64,000 bases of DNA, from positions 124,001 to 188,000 of the forward strand of contig NZ_JASCXI010000001.1 in the NCBI RefSeq assembly GCF_030271515.1, written 5' to 3'. The notes beneath the pieces were generated by a model, which was not told the DNA's origin, did not search any database, and saw only the letters and a program-made list of their open reading frames with translations. Made by a program: the position numbers and the translations under genes. The DNA is from Erythrobacter oryzae. Lineage in GTDB: Bacteria > Pseudomonadota > Alphaproteobacteria > Sphingomonadales > Sphingomonadaceae. Positions 54,496 to 64,000 of this stretch are shown here, one piece after another (position 1 is the first letter of the stretch; the number at the start of each line of letters is the position of its first letter).

Positions 54496-56412
54496 ATGAA
54501 CACAGCATCCCCCGCGGCTCTGGCCGCCTCCGCCGCCACCCCCCATCATGGCCCCCGCGATCCCCTGCCCCTGCTGATGCTGGGCGCAATCGGGGTGGTC
54601 TATGGCGATATCGGCACCTCCCCGCTCTATGCATTGAAGGAAAGCTTCGTCGGGCCGCATCCCCTGAGCGTCGACCGGCTGCACGTCTTCGGCGTGCTGA
54701 GCCTGATCTTCTGGTCGCTGATGCTGATCGTGACGGTCAAATATGTCCTCGTCGCGATGCGCGCCGACAACAAGGGCGAGGGCGGCTCCTTCGCGCTGCT
54801 CGCGCTGCTTTCGCGCCATGTCGCGGGCAGGCGGACCACCGCGGTGCTGGTCACGCTGGGCGTGCTCGCCGCGTCGCTGTTCTACGGCGATGCGATGCTG
54901 ACCCCGGCGATCTCGGTGCTCTCGGCGGTCGAGGGGCTGACCATCGTCAATCCCGCATTGGAGGCGCTGGTATTGCCGATTGCGGTGGTGATCCTGATCG
55001 GCCTTTTCCTGATCCAGAGCCGCGGCACGGCCAAGGTCGGCGCGCTGTTCGGCCCCGTGGTGCTGGTCTATTTCGCGACGCTGGCCACGCTCGGCATCGT
55101 CAACATCGCCGCGCGGCCCGAGATCCTCGGCATTCTCAATCCCTACCACGCCGCCGCCTTCTTCGCCTACGACCCGCGCACCGCCTTCCTCGCGATGGGC
55201 TCGGTGTTCCTCGCGGTGACGGGGGCCGAGACGCTCTATGCCGACATGGGGCATTTCGGGCGGCGCGCGGTGGCGTTCAGCTGGCTCGGAGTCGCTTACC
55301 CCTGCCTGATGCTCAACTACATGGGGCAGGGCGCGCTGCTGCTGGCGAACCCGCAAGCGGCAGAGAACCCCTTCTATCTGATGGCTCCCGAATGGGCGCG
55401 CCTGCCGCTGGTGCTGATCGCCACCGCGGCGACGATCATCGCCAGTCAGGCGGTGATTTCGGGTGCTTTCTCGGTCACGCATCAGGCGGTGCAGCTCGGT
55501 TTCCTGCCGCGCTTCAGGACGCTCCAGACCAGCGCGAAGGCGGCGGGGCAGATCTATATTCCGGCGGTCAACTGGGGCCTGCTCGCCATGGTGCTGGTGC
55601 TGGTGCTGGGCTTCCGCGAATCGACCCGGCTCGCCTCGGCCTATGGCATCTCGGTAATCGGGACGATGATCATCACGACGATGATGCTCGCCTTCCTCGT
55701 CTTCCGCGTGTGGCGCTGGAACAAGCTGCTTGCGGGCGCGACGATCGCGCTGTTCGCATTGGTTGACGGGATCTACTTCGCCTCGAACATCGCCAAGATC
55801 CCCGATGGCGGCTGGTTCCCGCTGGCGGTGGCGGGGGTGCTGTTCACGCTGCTGACGACCTGGGCGACGGGCCGGAGGATCATGCGCTCGGCGATGGCCG
55901 AGGGCGATCTGGCCCTGCCGCAGTTCATCGCCTCGATCGCGGGATCGGTGCACCGGGTGAGGAACACCGCGGTCTATCTCTCGGCCTCGGAAGTTGGCGT
56001 GCCCTCGGCACTGCTGCACAACCTGAAGCACAACCAGGTGCTTCACGCGCGGGTGCTGATCGTGACGGTCAAGGTCGAGGAAGTGCCGCAGGTCGCTGCC
56101 GCCACCCGCGCGGTGGTGCAGGACGAGGGCGAGGGCTTCTACCGCGTGATCCTGCGTTACGGCTTCATGGAGGATATCGACATTCCGCGCGATCTCGCCG
56201 CGCTCGAGACCGCCTGCGGGCCCTTCGATCCGATGGCGACGAGCTATTTCCTCGGCCGCCAGAAGCTGATCCCGAGCGCCGATCACCCCGGCATGGCGCG
56301 CTGGCGCGAGGGGCTGTTCGCGTGGATGTCGCAGAGTTCGGAGAGCGCGATGGAGAGCTTCAAGCTGCCCACCAACCGCGTGGTCGAGCTGGGGAGCCAG
56401 TTGCAGATCTGA
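54496..56412 (+). CDS. kup: Low-affinity potassium transporter Kup
   Basis: A 638-residue transporter with about 12 TM helices and the KUP family signatures: LLMLGAIGVVYGDIGTSPLYALKESF near the start, ILGILNPYHAAAFF, GAETLYADMGHFG, and a long C-terminal cytoplasmic domain with RVLIVTVKVEEVP and RYGFMEDIDIPR. It takes up K+ with protons. The region before the start codon contains no recognised operator. Flanked on one side by the KdpDE-like fusion and on the other by an HWE kinase pair. Confidence 0.95.
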   Translation: MNTASPAALAASAATPHHGPRDPLPLLMLGAIGVVYGDIGTSPLYALKESFVGPHPLSVDRLHVFGVLSLIFWSLMLIVTVKYVLVAMRADNKGEGGSFALLALLSRHVAGRRTTAVLVTLGVLAASLFYGDAMLTPAISVLSAVEGLTIVNPALEALVLPIAVVILIGLFLIQSRGTAKVGALFGPVVLVYFATLATLGIVNIAARPEILGILNPYHAAAFFAYDPRTAFLAMGSVFLAVTGAETLYADMGHFGRRAVAFSWLGVAYPCLMLNYMGQGALLLANPQAAENPFYLMAPEWARLPLVLIATAATIIASQAVISGAFSVTHQAVQLGFLPRFRTLQTSAKAAGQIYIPAVNWGLLAMVLVLVLGFRESTRLASAYGISVIGTMIITTMMLAFLVFRVWRWNKLLAGATIALFALVDGIYFASNIAKIPDGGWFPLAVAGVLFTLLTTWATGRRIMRSAMAEGDLALPQFIASIAGSVHRVRNTAVYLSASEVGVPSALLHNLKHNQVLHARVLIVTVKVEEVPQVAAATRAVVQDEGEGFYRVILRYGFMEDIDIPRDLAALETACGPFDPMATSYFLGRQKLIPSADHPGMARWREGLFAWMSQSSESAMESFKLPTNRVVELGSQLQI

Positions 56413-56424
56413 AGGCGCGCCTGC

Positions 56425-56781
56425 TCACTCCCCCGCCATCGCCGCGCGCAGCACGCGCACGAGGCTTGCCGGATCGAGCGGCTTGGTCAGCACCGGGGCG
56501 GCGGCCATCGCGGGGGGGAGCTGGCCGGCGCTGAACCCGGTCACCACCACGAAGGGAATGCCGCGCGCGGCGAGCGCCTCGCACACCGGCAGGCTGCTCA
56601 CCCCGCGCAGGCTTGCGTCGAGCACGGCGGCATCGCAGGGGTCGTCCCCGGCCAGCAGCTCGAGCGCGGCGCCGAGTTTGGGGCAGGGGCCGAGCACGGT
56701 CATCCCGGCGCTCTCCAGCGCCTCGGCGATTTCCTGCGCGATGAAATATTCGTCCTCCACGATCAGGATGCGCGCGCTCAT
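56425..56781 (-). CDS. Stand-alone receiver domain response regulator
   Basis: A 118-residue single receiver domain with E9-D10-E11 at the acidic cluster, D55 in AAVLDASLRG as phosphoacceptor, T81 and K100. It has no output domain. It is 9 nt downstream of the HWE kinase and is therefore its probable partner; such stand-alone receivers typically act through protein-protein contact. Confidence 0.9.
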   Translation of the reverse strand: MSARILIVEDEYFIAQEIAEALESAGMTVLGPCPKLGAALELLAGDDPCDAAVLDASLRGVSSLPVCEALAARGIPFVVVTGFSAGQLPPAMAAAPVLTKPLDPASLVRVLRAAMAGE

Positions 56782-56790
56782 GGAGGCCTC

Positions 56791-58284
56791 CTAGCGCAAA
56801 GCGGGCTCGGGATCACCGGTCTCGATGATGCTGGCGAGCGGGCATTCCATCGCCCATGCGAACCCTTCCGGATCGAAGCGGCTCTCGACCTCGGCGTCGA
56901 GCGCATTGCGCACCATGTCGCCGATCACCACCCAGCCGAAACCGCTCGCGGAGGGCGGCGTGACGGGCGGTCCGCCGCTTTCGTTCCAGGTCATGGTGAA
57001 GTCGCTCCCCTTGCGCGCCCATGCCAGCTGCACCTCCCCCCCGTCCTGCGACAGCGCGCCATGCTTGGCGGCATTGGTGACGAGTTCGTGGAGCGCCATG
57101 CCGAGCGTCTGCACCGCGGGCGCGGCCAGCGCGATATCCTCGCCCGCGATCAGGATGCGGCTGCCGATCAGGTCCTTGTAATGCGCCAGCTGCGCGGCCA
57201 CCAGCGCCTGCAGCCCGACCCCGCGCCACGCGTTCTTGACCAAGAGGTCCTGCCCGGCGGCGAGCGACTGGATGCGCGCGGCGAAGTTCGTCAGGAACGT
57301 CTCGTGATCGGCCCCGCTGGTGCGCCGCGCGACCGAGAGCACCACCGCGAGCAGGTTCTTGGCGCGGTGGTTGACCTCGCCCAGCAGCAGCCGGATGTGG
57401 CTTTCGCGGTCCTTCTGCTCGGTGATGTCGAGATTTGTGCCGACCACCCAGTCGCCCGCGCTGCCGTCAGGGCCGGTGCGCACCACTTCGACCGCGCGCA
57501 GATGCCGCTCGCGCCCGTCGTCGCCGCGGCGGATGCGGAATTCGTTGACCACGGTCCCGTCGCGCCGCGCTTCCATTTCCCGGATGCTGTCGGGCGCGGG
57601 CACGTCATCGGGGTGCAGCCGGGCGAGATATTCGTCGAGAGGGAGCGTGCCGTCAGGCGTCGGGGCGATGCCGTAGAGGGCGAACATGGTGTCGTCCCAG
57701 TGGATCGTCCCGCTCGGCTTGTGCCATTGCCAGATGCCGATCCCGGCGGTCTGGGTCGCAAGGTGGGTCTTGATCTCGCTCTCGCGCAGCGCGTCCAGCG
57801 CCTGGCGCAGCTCTTCGGCCTGCTGCGCCTTTTCCGCGGCCAGATCGAGGCTGGTCTGCCGCTGGGCGCGCAGGGCCCGGTTGGCGACGCGCATCCCGTG
57901 GATCAGGGCCAGATCGGTCGCGACCACGAAGACGTAGAGCCCGAGCGCGACCTCGGCTCCGGCAAGCTGGAAGCTGCGGCCCGGCGAGATGAAATAATAC
58001 CACGCCACCAGACCGCACAGCGCTCCCGATAGTATCCCCGCGCGCAGGCCGAACAGGAAGGCGGTGAGGATGACGGCGGGGAAGAAGGTGACATACGGAA
58101 AGCCCGGCGGCAGCGCCGGATCGACCAGCACCCTGAGGCCCCAGGCGGCCGCGAAGATGGCGAGGGTTCCGGCCAGCCGGGTGAGCGGGCCGAAGTCGGC
58201 AATCTGGACGCGCGCGATCCACGGCAACACGCCGCCGGATTGTTCGGAAACGGAACCGTCCTGCCCCATCGCGACCACCTGCAT
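56791..58284 (-). CDS. HWE-family sensor histidine kinase with DUF4118 and PAS domains
   Basis: A 497-residue membrane kinase. A DUF4118-type membrane region covers about residues 35-135, PAS lies at about 165-290, and the HWE kinase core has phosphoacceptor H306 in EVNHRAKNLLAVV, the N box ALHELVTNAAKHGAL (H399, N404) and W433-N-E435. The start giving MQVVAMGQDG is used; longer starts have a polybasic leader. The HWE group is common in alphaproteobacterial stress and light signalling. It is followed by a stand-alone receiver and borders kup. Confidence 0.9.
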   Translation of the reverse strand: MQVVAMGQDGSVSEQSGGVLPWIARVQIADFGPLTRLAGTLAIFAAAWGLRVLVDPALPPGFPYVTFFPAVILTAFLFGLRAGILSGALCGLVAWYYFISPGRSFQLAGAEVALGLYVFVVATDLALIHGMRVANRALRAQRQTSLDLAAEKAQQAEELRQALDALRESEIKTHLATQTAGIGIWQWHKPSGTIHWDDTMFALYGIAPTPDGTLPLDEYLARLHPDDVPAPDSIREMEARRDGTVVNEFRIRRGDDGRERHLRAVEVVRTGPDGSAGDWVVGTNLDITEQKDRESHIRLLLGEVNHRAKNLLAVVLSVARRTSGADHETFLTNFAARIQSLAAGQDLLVKNAWRGVGLQALVAAQLAHYKDLIGSRILIAGEDIALAAPAVQTLGMALHELVTNAAKHGALSQDGGEVQLAWARKGSDFTMTWNESGGPPVTPPSASGFGWVVIGDMVRNALDAEVESRFDPEGFAWAMECPLASIIETGDPEPALR

Positions 58285-58500
58285 CCTGCCCTCGCGCGCA
58301 GCGGCCGGCGCAGTGCCGGTGCCGCGCGCAAGGGAGCGGGAGCCCGATCGGCGCTCCCGGTGCAGCGATTGGCGCGCAAATCGCGCCAAGGTCAAGACGG
58401 ACCGTGAAAGGCAGGCACTCCGGGGCGCTTGCGGCTTGGGGATTGGGCCAGCCTTCCCGCGTGACGCGGCCCGATGGCTGCGCTATCCGCTTGGACGGCC

Positions 58501-60168
58501 ATGCTCACCCGTCTCTCGATCCGCAATATCGTCCTTATCGAAGCGCTCGATCTCGATTTCGCGCGCGGGCTCGGCGTGCTGACGGGGGAGACGGGGGCGG
58601 GCAAGTCGATCCTGCTCGACGCGTTGGGCCTCGTGCTGGGAGACCGGGCGGAGACGTCGCTGGTGCGCGCGGGCGAGGAGCGGGCGAGCGTCACCGCCAG
58701 TTTCGAATTCGCCGCCCTGCCGCCTGTCGTGGCCGCCGCTCTGGACGAGGCCGAGATCGCGCTCGAGCCGGGCGAGCCGCTGATGATCCGCCGTCAGGTG
58801 CGGGCCGACGGGGGCTCGAAGGCCTTCATCAACGATCAGCCCGCGAGCGTCGCGCTGCTGCGTGAACTCGCCCCGGCGCTGGTCGAACTCCACGGCCAGC
58901 ACGATGATCGCGGGCTGGTGAACCCGCGCGGGCACCGGATGCTGCTCGACCGCTATGCCGGGACGGACGTTGCGGGTCTCGAACGCACCTATGCCGACTG
59001 GGCCCGCGCCGAGGCGCAGCTTTCCGAGGCGCGCAACGCGGTGGAGCAGGCCAAGGCCGATCAGGATTTACTCATCGCCCACCTTGCCGAATTGTCGGCT
59101 CTGGAGCCGGTCGCGGGCGAGGAGGAGCGCCTCGCGCTGACCCGCGCCGATATGCAGAAGGGCGAGAAACTCTCGGGCGATCTCGAGGACCTGCGGCACC
59201 TGTGGGAGGGTTCGGATTCGCCGCTCGCGGCGCTGCGGGTGGCGGCGCGGCGGCTGGATCGCATCGCCGAACAGCATCCGCTGCTGGCCGAAGCGCTCGC
59301 CGCGCTCGATCGCGCGGTGATCGAGGCGAGCGAGGCCGAGGACAAGCTGCGGCTCGCGGCCGAGGCGCTGGTCCACGATCCGATGGCGCTCGAACGCGCC
59401 GAAACCCGCCTGTTCGATCTGCGCGCCGCGGCCCGCAAGCACCGCTGCGAGGTCGATGATCTGCCTGAATTGATGCGCACCATGCGCGCCCGCCTCGACG
59501 CGATCGAGGGCGGGGAGGCGCAGCTCGATGCTTTGGAAGCCGCGGCCAAGGAAGCGCGCCTCGCCTATGTCGAGGCCGCCGGCAAGGCCCACGCCGCGCG
59601 GGTCGCGGGGGCAGAGCGGCTCGACGCAGCGGTGGCGGCCGAGCTCGCGCCGCTGAAGCTCGACGCGGCGAAATTCCGCACGCAGGTGACCCCGCTCCCC
59701 GAGGAGCGCTGGGCGGCGTCGGGCATGGATGCGGTGGAGTTTCTCATCTCGACCAACCCCGGCGCGGATTTTGCACCGCTGGCCAAGATTGCGTCGGGGG
59801 GCGAGCTGTCGCGCTTCATCCTCGCCCTGAAGGTGGCGCTTGCCGAAAAGGGCGGGGCGGCGACGATCATTTTTGATGAAATCGACCGCGGGGTGGGCGG
59901 TGCGGTGGCTTCCGCGATTGGCGAGCGCCTCGCCCGGCTGGCCTCGCAGGAGGGGCAATTGCTGGCGGTGACCCACTCGCCGCAAGTCGCGGCGCGCGGC
60001 TCGCAGCACTACCTCATCGCCAAGGCCTCCTCGGGGACGGTGACGAAGACATCCGTCGTGCTGCTCGACCACGCCGGGCGGCAGGAGGAAATCGCGCGGA
60101 TGCTCTCCGGCGCCGAGGTGACGCCCGAGGCCCGCGCGCAGGCGGACCGGTTGCTGGAGGGGGTGTGA
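58501..60168 (+). CDS. recN: DNA repair protein RecN
   Basis: A 555-residue SMC-like ATPase: Walker A GETGAGKS at residues 29-36, coiled-coil centre, signature SGGELSRFILALKVAL and Walker B FDEIDRGVGG near the C-terminus. It acts early in double-strand break repair. The ATG giving MLTRLSIRNIVLIEALDLDF is the usual RecN start. Its stop overlaps the GTG start of the DUF559 gene. Confidence 0.96.
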   Translation: MLTRLSIRNIVLIEALDLDFARGLGVLTGETGAGKSILLDALGLVLGDRAETSLVRAGEERASVTASFEFAALPPVVAAALDEAEIALEPGEPLMIRRQVRADGGSKAFINDQPASVALLRELAPALVELHGQHDDRGLVNPRGHRMLLDRYAGTDVAGLERTYADWARAEAQLSEARNAVEQAKADQDLLIAHLAELSALEPVAGEEERLALTRADMQKGEKLSGDLEDLRHLWEGSDSPLAALRVAARRLDRIAEQHPLLAEALAALDRAVIEASEAEDKLRLAAEALVHDPMALERAETRLFDLRAAARKHRCEVDDLPELMRTMRARLDAIEGGEAQLDALEAAAKEARLAYVEAAGKAHAARVAGAERLDAAVAAELAPLKLDAAKFRTQVTPLPEERWAASGMDAVEFLISTNPGADFAPLAKIASGGELSRFILALKVALAEKGGAATIIFDEIDRGVGGAVASAIGERLARLASQEGQLLAVTHSPQVAARGSQHYLIAKASSGTVTKTSVVLLDHAGRQEEIARMLSGAEVTPEARAQADRLLEGV

Positions 60169-60695
60169 GTTCCGACAAGGGACTTCACCACCCCCCGGCC
60201 CCCTCCTTTGAAGAGGAGGGGGAGAATGGCACCAAAGCCCCCTCCTCTTCAGAGGAGGGGGTTGGGGGTGGTGGCGTCACGGCAGAGACACTCAGGCTCC
60301 GCGCCCGCGCCATGCGCAACAACCCGACCGAGCCGGAAAAGCGCCTCTGGATGGCGCTGCGCTCGAGCCGCTTCGAGGGCTTCAAGTTCCGCAGGCAGGA
60401 CGTGATCGGTCACCGCATCGTCGACTTCTTCTGTCCGGCGCGCGGGGTGATCGTCGAGGTTGACGGGCACACGCATGACGCCGAGGTTGATGCGCTGCGC
60501 GACGCACGGATGCTGCGGGACTTCGGCTTTGCGACCGTGCGGTTCACGAATGAGGATGTGATGCGAAATCTCGACGGGTGTCTGATGCGCTTGCAGGAGG
60601 TGCTTGCGGCAACGCCGGAGCGCTGGAGCGGGCGGGTGACGCGCAACTCACGGCACCACCCCCCGACCCCCTCCTCTAAAGAGGAGGGGGAGTGA
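60165..60695 (+). CDS. DUF559 (PD-(D/E)XK-like) endonuclease domain protein, ends encoded by repeats
   Basis: A 176-residue product. Residues about 37-163 form a DUF559 domain: NNPTEPEKRLWMALRS, GFKFRRQDVIGHRIVDFFC, with D in VDFFC and E in IVEVDGHTH as the probable PD-(D/E)XK catalytic residues. DUF559 proteins are Vsr/restriction-like nucleases of mostly unknown role. Residues about 8-36 (PSFEEEG-type repeats) and 164-176 are encoded by two REP-like pairs on either side. The GTG start overlaps the recN stop, and the stop overlaps the start of the next gene. Confidence 0.75.
   Translation: MSSDKGLHHPPAPSFEEEGENGTKAPSSSEEGVGGGGVTAETLRLRARAMRNNPTEPEKRLWMALRSSRFEGFKFRRQDVIGHRIVDFFCPARGVIVEVDGHTHDAEVDALRDARMLRDFGFATVRFTNEDVMRNLDGCLMRLQEVLAATPERWSGRVTRNSRHHPPTPSSKEEGE
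60186..60273 (+). repeat. REP-like inverted pair, left of the DUF559 domain
   Basis: A long inverted repeat: CACCACCCCC...hairpin of CCCCTCCT type...spacer...matching hairpin...GGGGGTGGTG. Both arms contain a CCCCCTCCT/AGGAGGGGG hairpin with a G/C-rich CACCACC tail pointing outwards. It is translated as the N-terminal part of the DUF559 protein. The right pair (60654-60750) has the same plan, and the lepA pair is related. Confidence 0.8.
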
Positions 60696-60750
60696 TGAGG
60701 CGGTGCCCAAAAAGCCCCCTCCTCTTTAGAGGAGGGGGTTGGGGGTGGTG
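60654..60750 (+). repeat. REP-like inverted pair, right of the DUF559 domain
   Basis: Same structure as the left pair: CACCACCCCC, a CCCCTCCTCTaaaGAGGAGGGG hairpin, a short spacer, an inverted copy and a GGGGGTGGTG end. Its first half encodes the C-terminus of the DUF559 protein and its second half the signal-peptide region of the next lipoprotein. Confidence 0.82.
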
Positions 60751-61624
60751 GAGTGCTTTACTCCTCGCCGCCTGCTCCCCCGCCAAAGCCCCCGAGGAGG
60801 CCCCCGCCGCCGTGCAGCCGAACAATGCGACCTATGGCACCGATGCCAACCTCGCCGCCTCGAAGCCGGACGCTATCCTGCGCTATGCCGACCACCCGCG
60901 CGGGTTTGCGGAACTCAGGGTCCCGCAAGGCAAAGGCCCGTTCCCGCTCGCGGTGATCTATCATGGCGGGTGCTGGAAGACCGGGATCGCCTCGCAGGCC
61001 TACATGGCCCCGCTCGCCACGCGCTGGCAGCAGCTCGGCATCGCCACGCTCAATGTCGATTACCGTGAGGTCGGCGACGGGGGCGGTTGGCCGGGGTCGT
61101 TCAAGGACTGGGCCGCTTCCGCAAGGCTGATCGACGAGGTTGCGGCGAAATACCCCATCGACCGCGCCCGCGTCACCCTCGCCGGGCATTCGGCGGGAGC
61201 CTTGCCCGCGCAGTGGCTGGCGCGCGCCGACGGCCCGGGCGGGCCGGTCGGCGCGCGCTCTGCCCTGAAGGTGCGAGGGTCGATCGTGCTCGACGGGCCG
61301 GGCGATGTCGGGGCCGAGCAGCCCGCTTTCGATGCGCTGTGCCAATTCTCTGCAGTAGAGCCCTTCATGGGCGCCGCTCCGGCTGCCGATCCGGCACGCT
61401 ATGCGGCGATCTCGCCCGCGACCCGCGCGCCGGAGCTTGCGCAAATCCTGTTCGTGCAGGCCAAGCTCCCCGCGCCCTCGGCAGCGACCCAGGCAGCACT
61501 CGCGCGCGACGGGGGGACAGTCACGGTGCGCGAGAACGCAGGGGCGAGCCATTTCGCCATCATCACGCCCGGCAACCCGGTCTACGAGGCCAACGAGGCG
61601 GCGATGCTGGCGGTCATCAAGTGA
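60695..61624 (+). CDS. Lipoprotein alpha/beta-hydrolase, signal peptide partly repeat-encoded
   Basis: A 309-residue esterase-like lipoprotein with lipobox LAAC (C27), HGGCW oxyanion motif (90-94) and nucleophile elbow AGHSAG (S166), with late acid and His (ASHFAI). Its first about 19 residues (KSPLLFRGGGWGWW) are translated from the right REP-like pair, so the insertion created or rewrote the signal peptide; it still has a basic start, a hydrophobic stretch and the lipobox. A GTG at 60692 is an alternative start. It is a diverged duplicate of the next gene. Substrate unknown. Confidence 0.82.
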   Translation: MRRCPKSPLLFRGGGWGWWSALLLAACSPAKAPEEAPAAVQPNNATYGTDANLAASKPDAILRYADHPRGFAELRVPQGKGPFPLAVIYHGGCWKTGIASQAYMAPLATRWQQLGIATLNVDYREVGDGGGWPGSFKDWAASARLIDEVAAKYPIDRARVTLAGHSAGALPAQWLARADGPGGPVGARSALKVRGSIVLDGPGDVGAEQPAFDALCQFSAVEPFMGAAPAADPARYAAISPATRAPELAQILFVQAKLPAPSAATQAALARDGGTVTVRENAGASHFAIITPGNPVYEANEAAMLAVIK

Positions 61625-61684
61625 CGGTTTGCTGCGGCCTGCGGGCGCGCTAATTGTCGGACAACGACAAGGGGGGAGACGACC

Positions 61685-62587
61685 ATGAGACACCTGATCG
61701 CAGCCACCGCGCTGGCCGCCACACTCGCCGCCTGCGCTCCCGAGGAGCCGCCCGCCGCCAGCATCGCCGTCACCGACACCGCCGACTACAACCCTATGTC
61801 GGTCAACGCCGTCCCCTCCGATCCGCCGACCGCGCGCATCGCCTATGGCAGCGCCTCGGCGCGGCAATATGGCGAGCTCAGGGTGCCCAAAGGGAAAGGC
61901 CCGTTCCCGCTCGCGGTGCTTTATCACGGCGGGTGCTGGGCGGGGATGGGGGGCACCGCCAACCTTGCCGCGCTGGCGAGTTTCCTGACGCAGAACGGCA
62001 TCGCCACCTGGTCGCCCTCCTACCGCGAGCTGGGCTCGGACGGGGGCTGGCCCAACACCTTCACCGACTGGGCGCAGGGCCTTGGCCACGTGAACACGCT
62101 GGCGCGCGACTATCCGCTGGACCTCAAACGCATCACCCTGATGGGCCATTCGGCGGGCGTCACCCCGGCGGTGTGGCTGGCGAGCGGCGACAAGGGCGAC
62201 GCGGTGGTCACGGGCGGGCTGCCCAAGGTGCGCGGCGTGGTGGCGCTTGACGGGCCGCTGGCATTGGGGCCCTTCGTGGGGGTGGACGCGGCGATCTGCG
62301 GGGAGCCGGTGATCGTCCCGCTGGTGGGCGGCTCACCCGCCGAGCTGCCGGGGCGGTTTGCGATGCTCGATCCCGTGACCAACCCGCCGCGCGCGAAGCG
62401 CCTGCTGGTGGTCGACGCCGCGCTGCCCGATCCCGATCCGGCGGTGCTCGCGGCGCTCAAGGCGCAAGGCGTCGCGGTCGAGGTCATCACCATCGACCAG
62501 CAGCAGCATTTCAACCTGCTCGTCCCCGGCACGAAGGATTTTGCCGCAATCGCTCCGGCGCTGCTGGACATTGCCAAGGCGCGGTGA
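61685..62587 (+). CDS. Lipoprotein alpha/beta-hydrolase, paralogue of the preceding gene
   Basis: A 300-residue exported esterase-like lipoprotein. Normal signal peptide with lipobox LAAC (C17), HGGCW near 81-85, MGHSAG with S156, and a C-terminal QQHFNL histidine region. It shares motif order and several stretches with the upstream gene (GELRVPKGKGPFPLAV, PSYRELGSDGGWPNTF), so the pair arose by duplication. The intact signal peptide is a natural control for the repeat-altered one. Confidence 0.84.
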   Translation: MRHLIAATALAATLAACAPEEPPAASIAVTDTADYNPMSVNAVPSDPPTARIAYGSASARQYGELRVPKGKGPFPLAVLYHGGCWAGMGGTANLAALASFLTQNGIATWSPSYRELGSDGGWPNTFTDWAQGLGHVNTLARDYPLDLKRITLMGHSAGVTPAVWLASGDKGDAVVTGGLPKVRGVVALDGPLALGPFVGVDAAICGEPVIVPLVGGSPAELPGRFAMLDPVTNPPRAKRLLVVDAALPDPDPAVLAALKAQGVAVEVITIDQQQHFNLLVPGTKDFAAIAPALLDIAKAR

Positions 62588-62600
62588 AAAAGCGGCAGCC

Positions 62601-64000
<1,400 letters not shown>

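Noticed and set aside
54391..56286. Upstream extension of the KdpDE-like fusion reading through kup in antisense
   Set aside because: The frame is open because of GC bias. Only the part from the ATG at 54390 has recognisable domains, and the extension overlaps kup entirely.

Overview
The window is a GC-rich, gene-dense chromosomal segment of an alphaproteobacterium. The PhyR-era style HWE kinase, DUF4118 sensors, a sphingomonad-type HTH protein, the RimB/RimK pair, many GTG starts and 1-11 nt gene overlaps point to Sphingomonadales, most likely an Erythrobacteraceae relative. This placement is an inference from protein style, not from a search. No rRNA, tRNA, CRISPR array, intact insertion sequence or prophage was seen.

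Layout. 1-5.4 kb: end of trmD, rplS, a secreted DPP4-like peptidase, asd, a DUF2238 membrane protein and a small lipoprotein. 5.4-10 kb: a MarR-EmrA-EmrB efflux operon with an apparently leaderless, operator-overlapped promoter, then a chromene-carboxylate-isomerase-like protein and an alpha/beta hydrolase. 10-15.7 kb: an ACE-like M2 peptidase, the RimB-RimK ribosome-modification pair, a TetR regulator and two SDRs, one behind a strong inverted repeat. 15.8-19.2 kb: a small secreted protein, AMP nucleosidase and the rpsF-rpsR-rplI operon. 19.4-28.3 kb: DUF808 protein, GST, a chemoreceptor, an OprB-like porin, an acyl-CoA synthetase and a divergent Mur-ligase/LD-carboxypeptidase pair for peptidoglycan recycling. 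28.3-35 kb: fabD and fabG separated by a secreted beta-propeller gene, dnaN and a DUF2855 protein. 35-39.6 kb: an amidohydrolase, a PHA depolymerase and a PHA synthase. 39.8-46.7 kb: two tandem PAS-GGDEF-EAL-PilZ proteins, the second with a damaged EAL domain, then lepA.

46.7-48.7 kb is an accessory island. Two genes of visibly lower GC encode a two-TM macro-like (DUF6430-type) protein and a TIR-like protein, overlapping in the order expected for a type II Thoeris antiphage system. The island is bracketed by a 28-bp perfect inverted repeat and by REP-like hairpins. 48.7-64 kb carries the bamD, recN and ligA markers, spread apart by accessory genes: a LysR regulator, membrane and hydrolase genes, a kup potassium transporter flanked by two DUF4118 sensors, and a DUF559 endonuclease bracketed by paired REP-like repeats. 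One DUF4118 sensor has lost its kinase and receiver parts and is fused directly to a KdpE-type DNA-binding domain.

The most notable items are the Thoeris-like island, the KdpD/KdpE-derived one-component regulator opposite kup, the DUF559 gene framed by REP-like pairs (one of which has become the signal peptide of the next lipoprotein), the leaderless marR promoter and the degenerate EAL protein.
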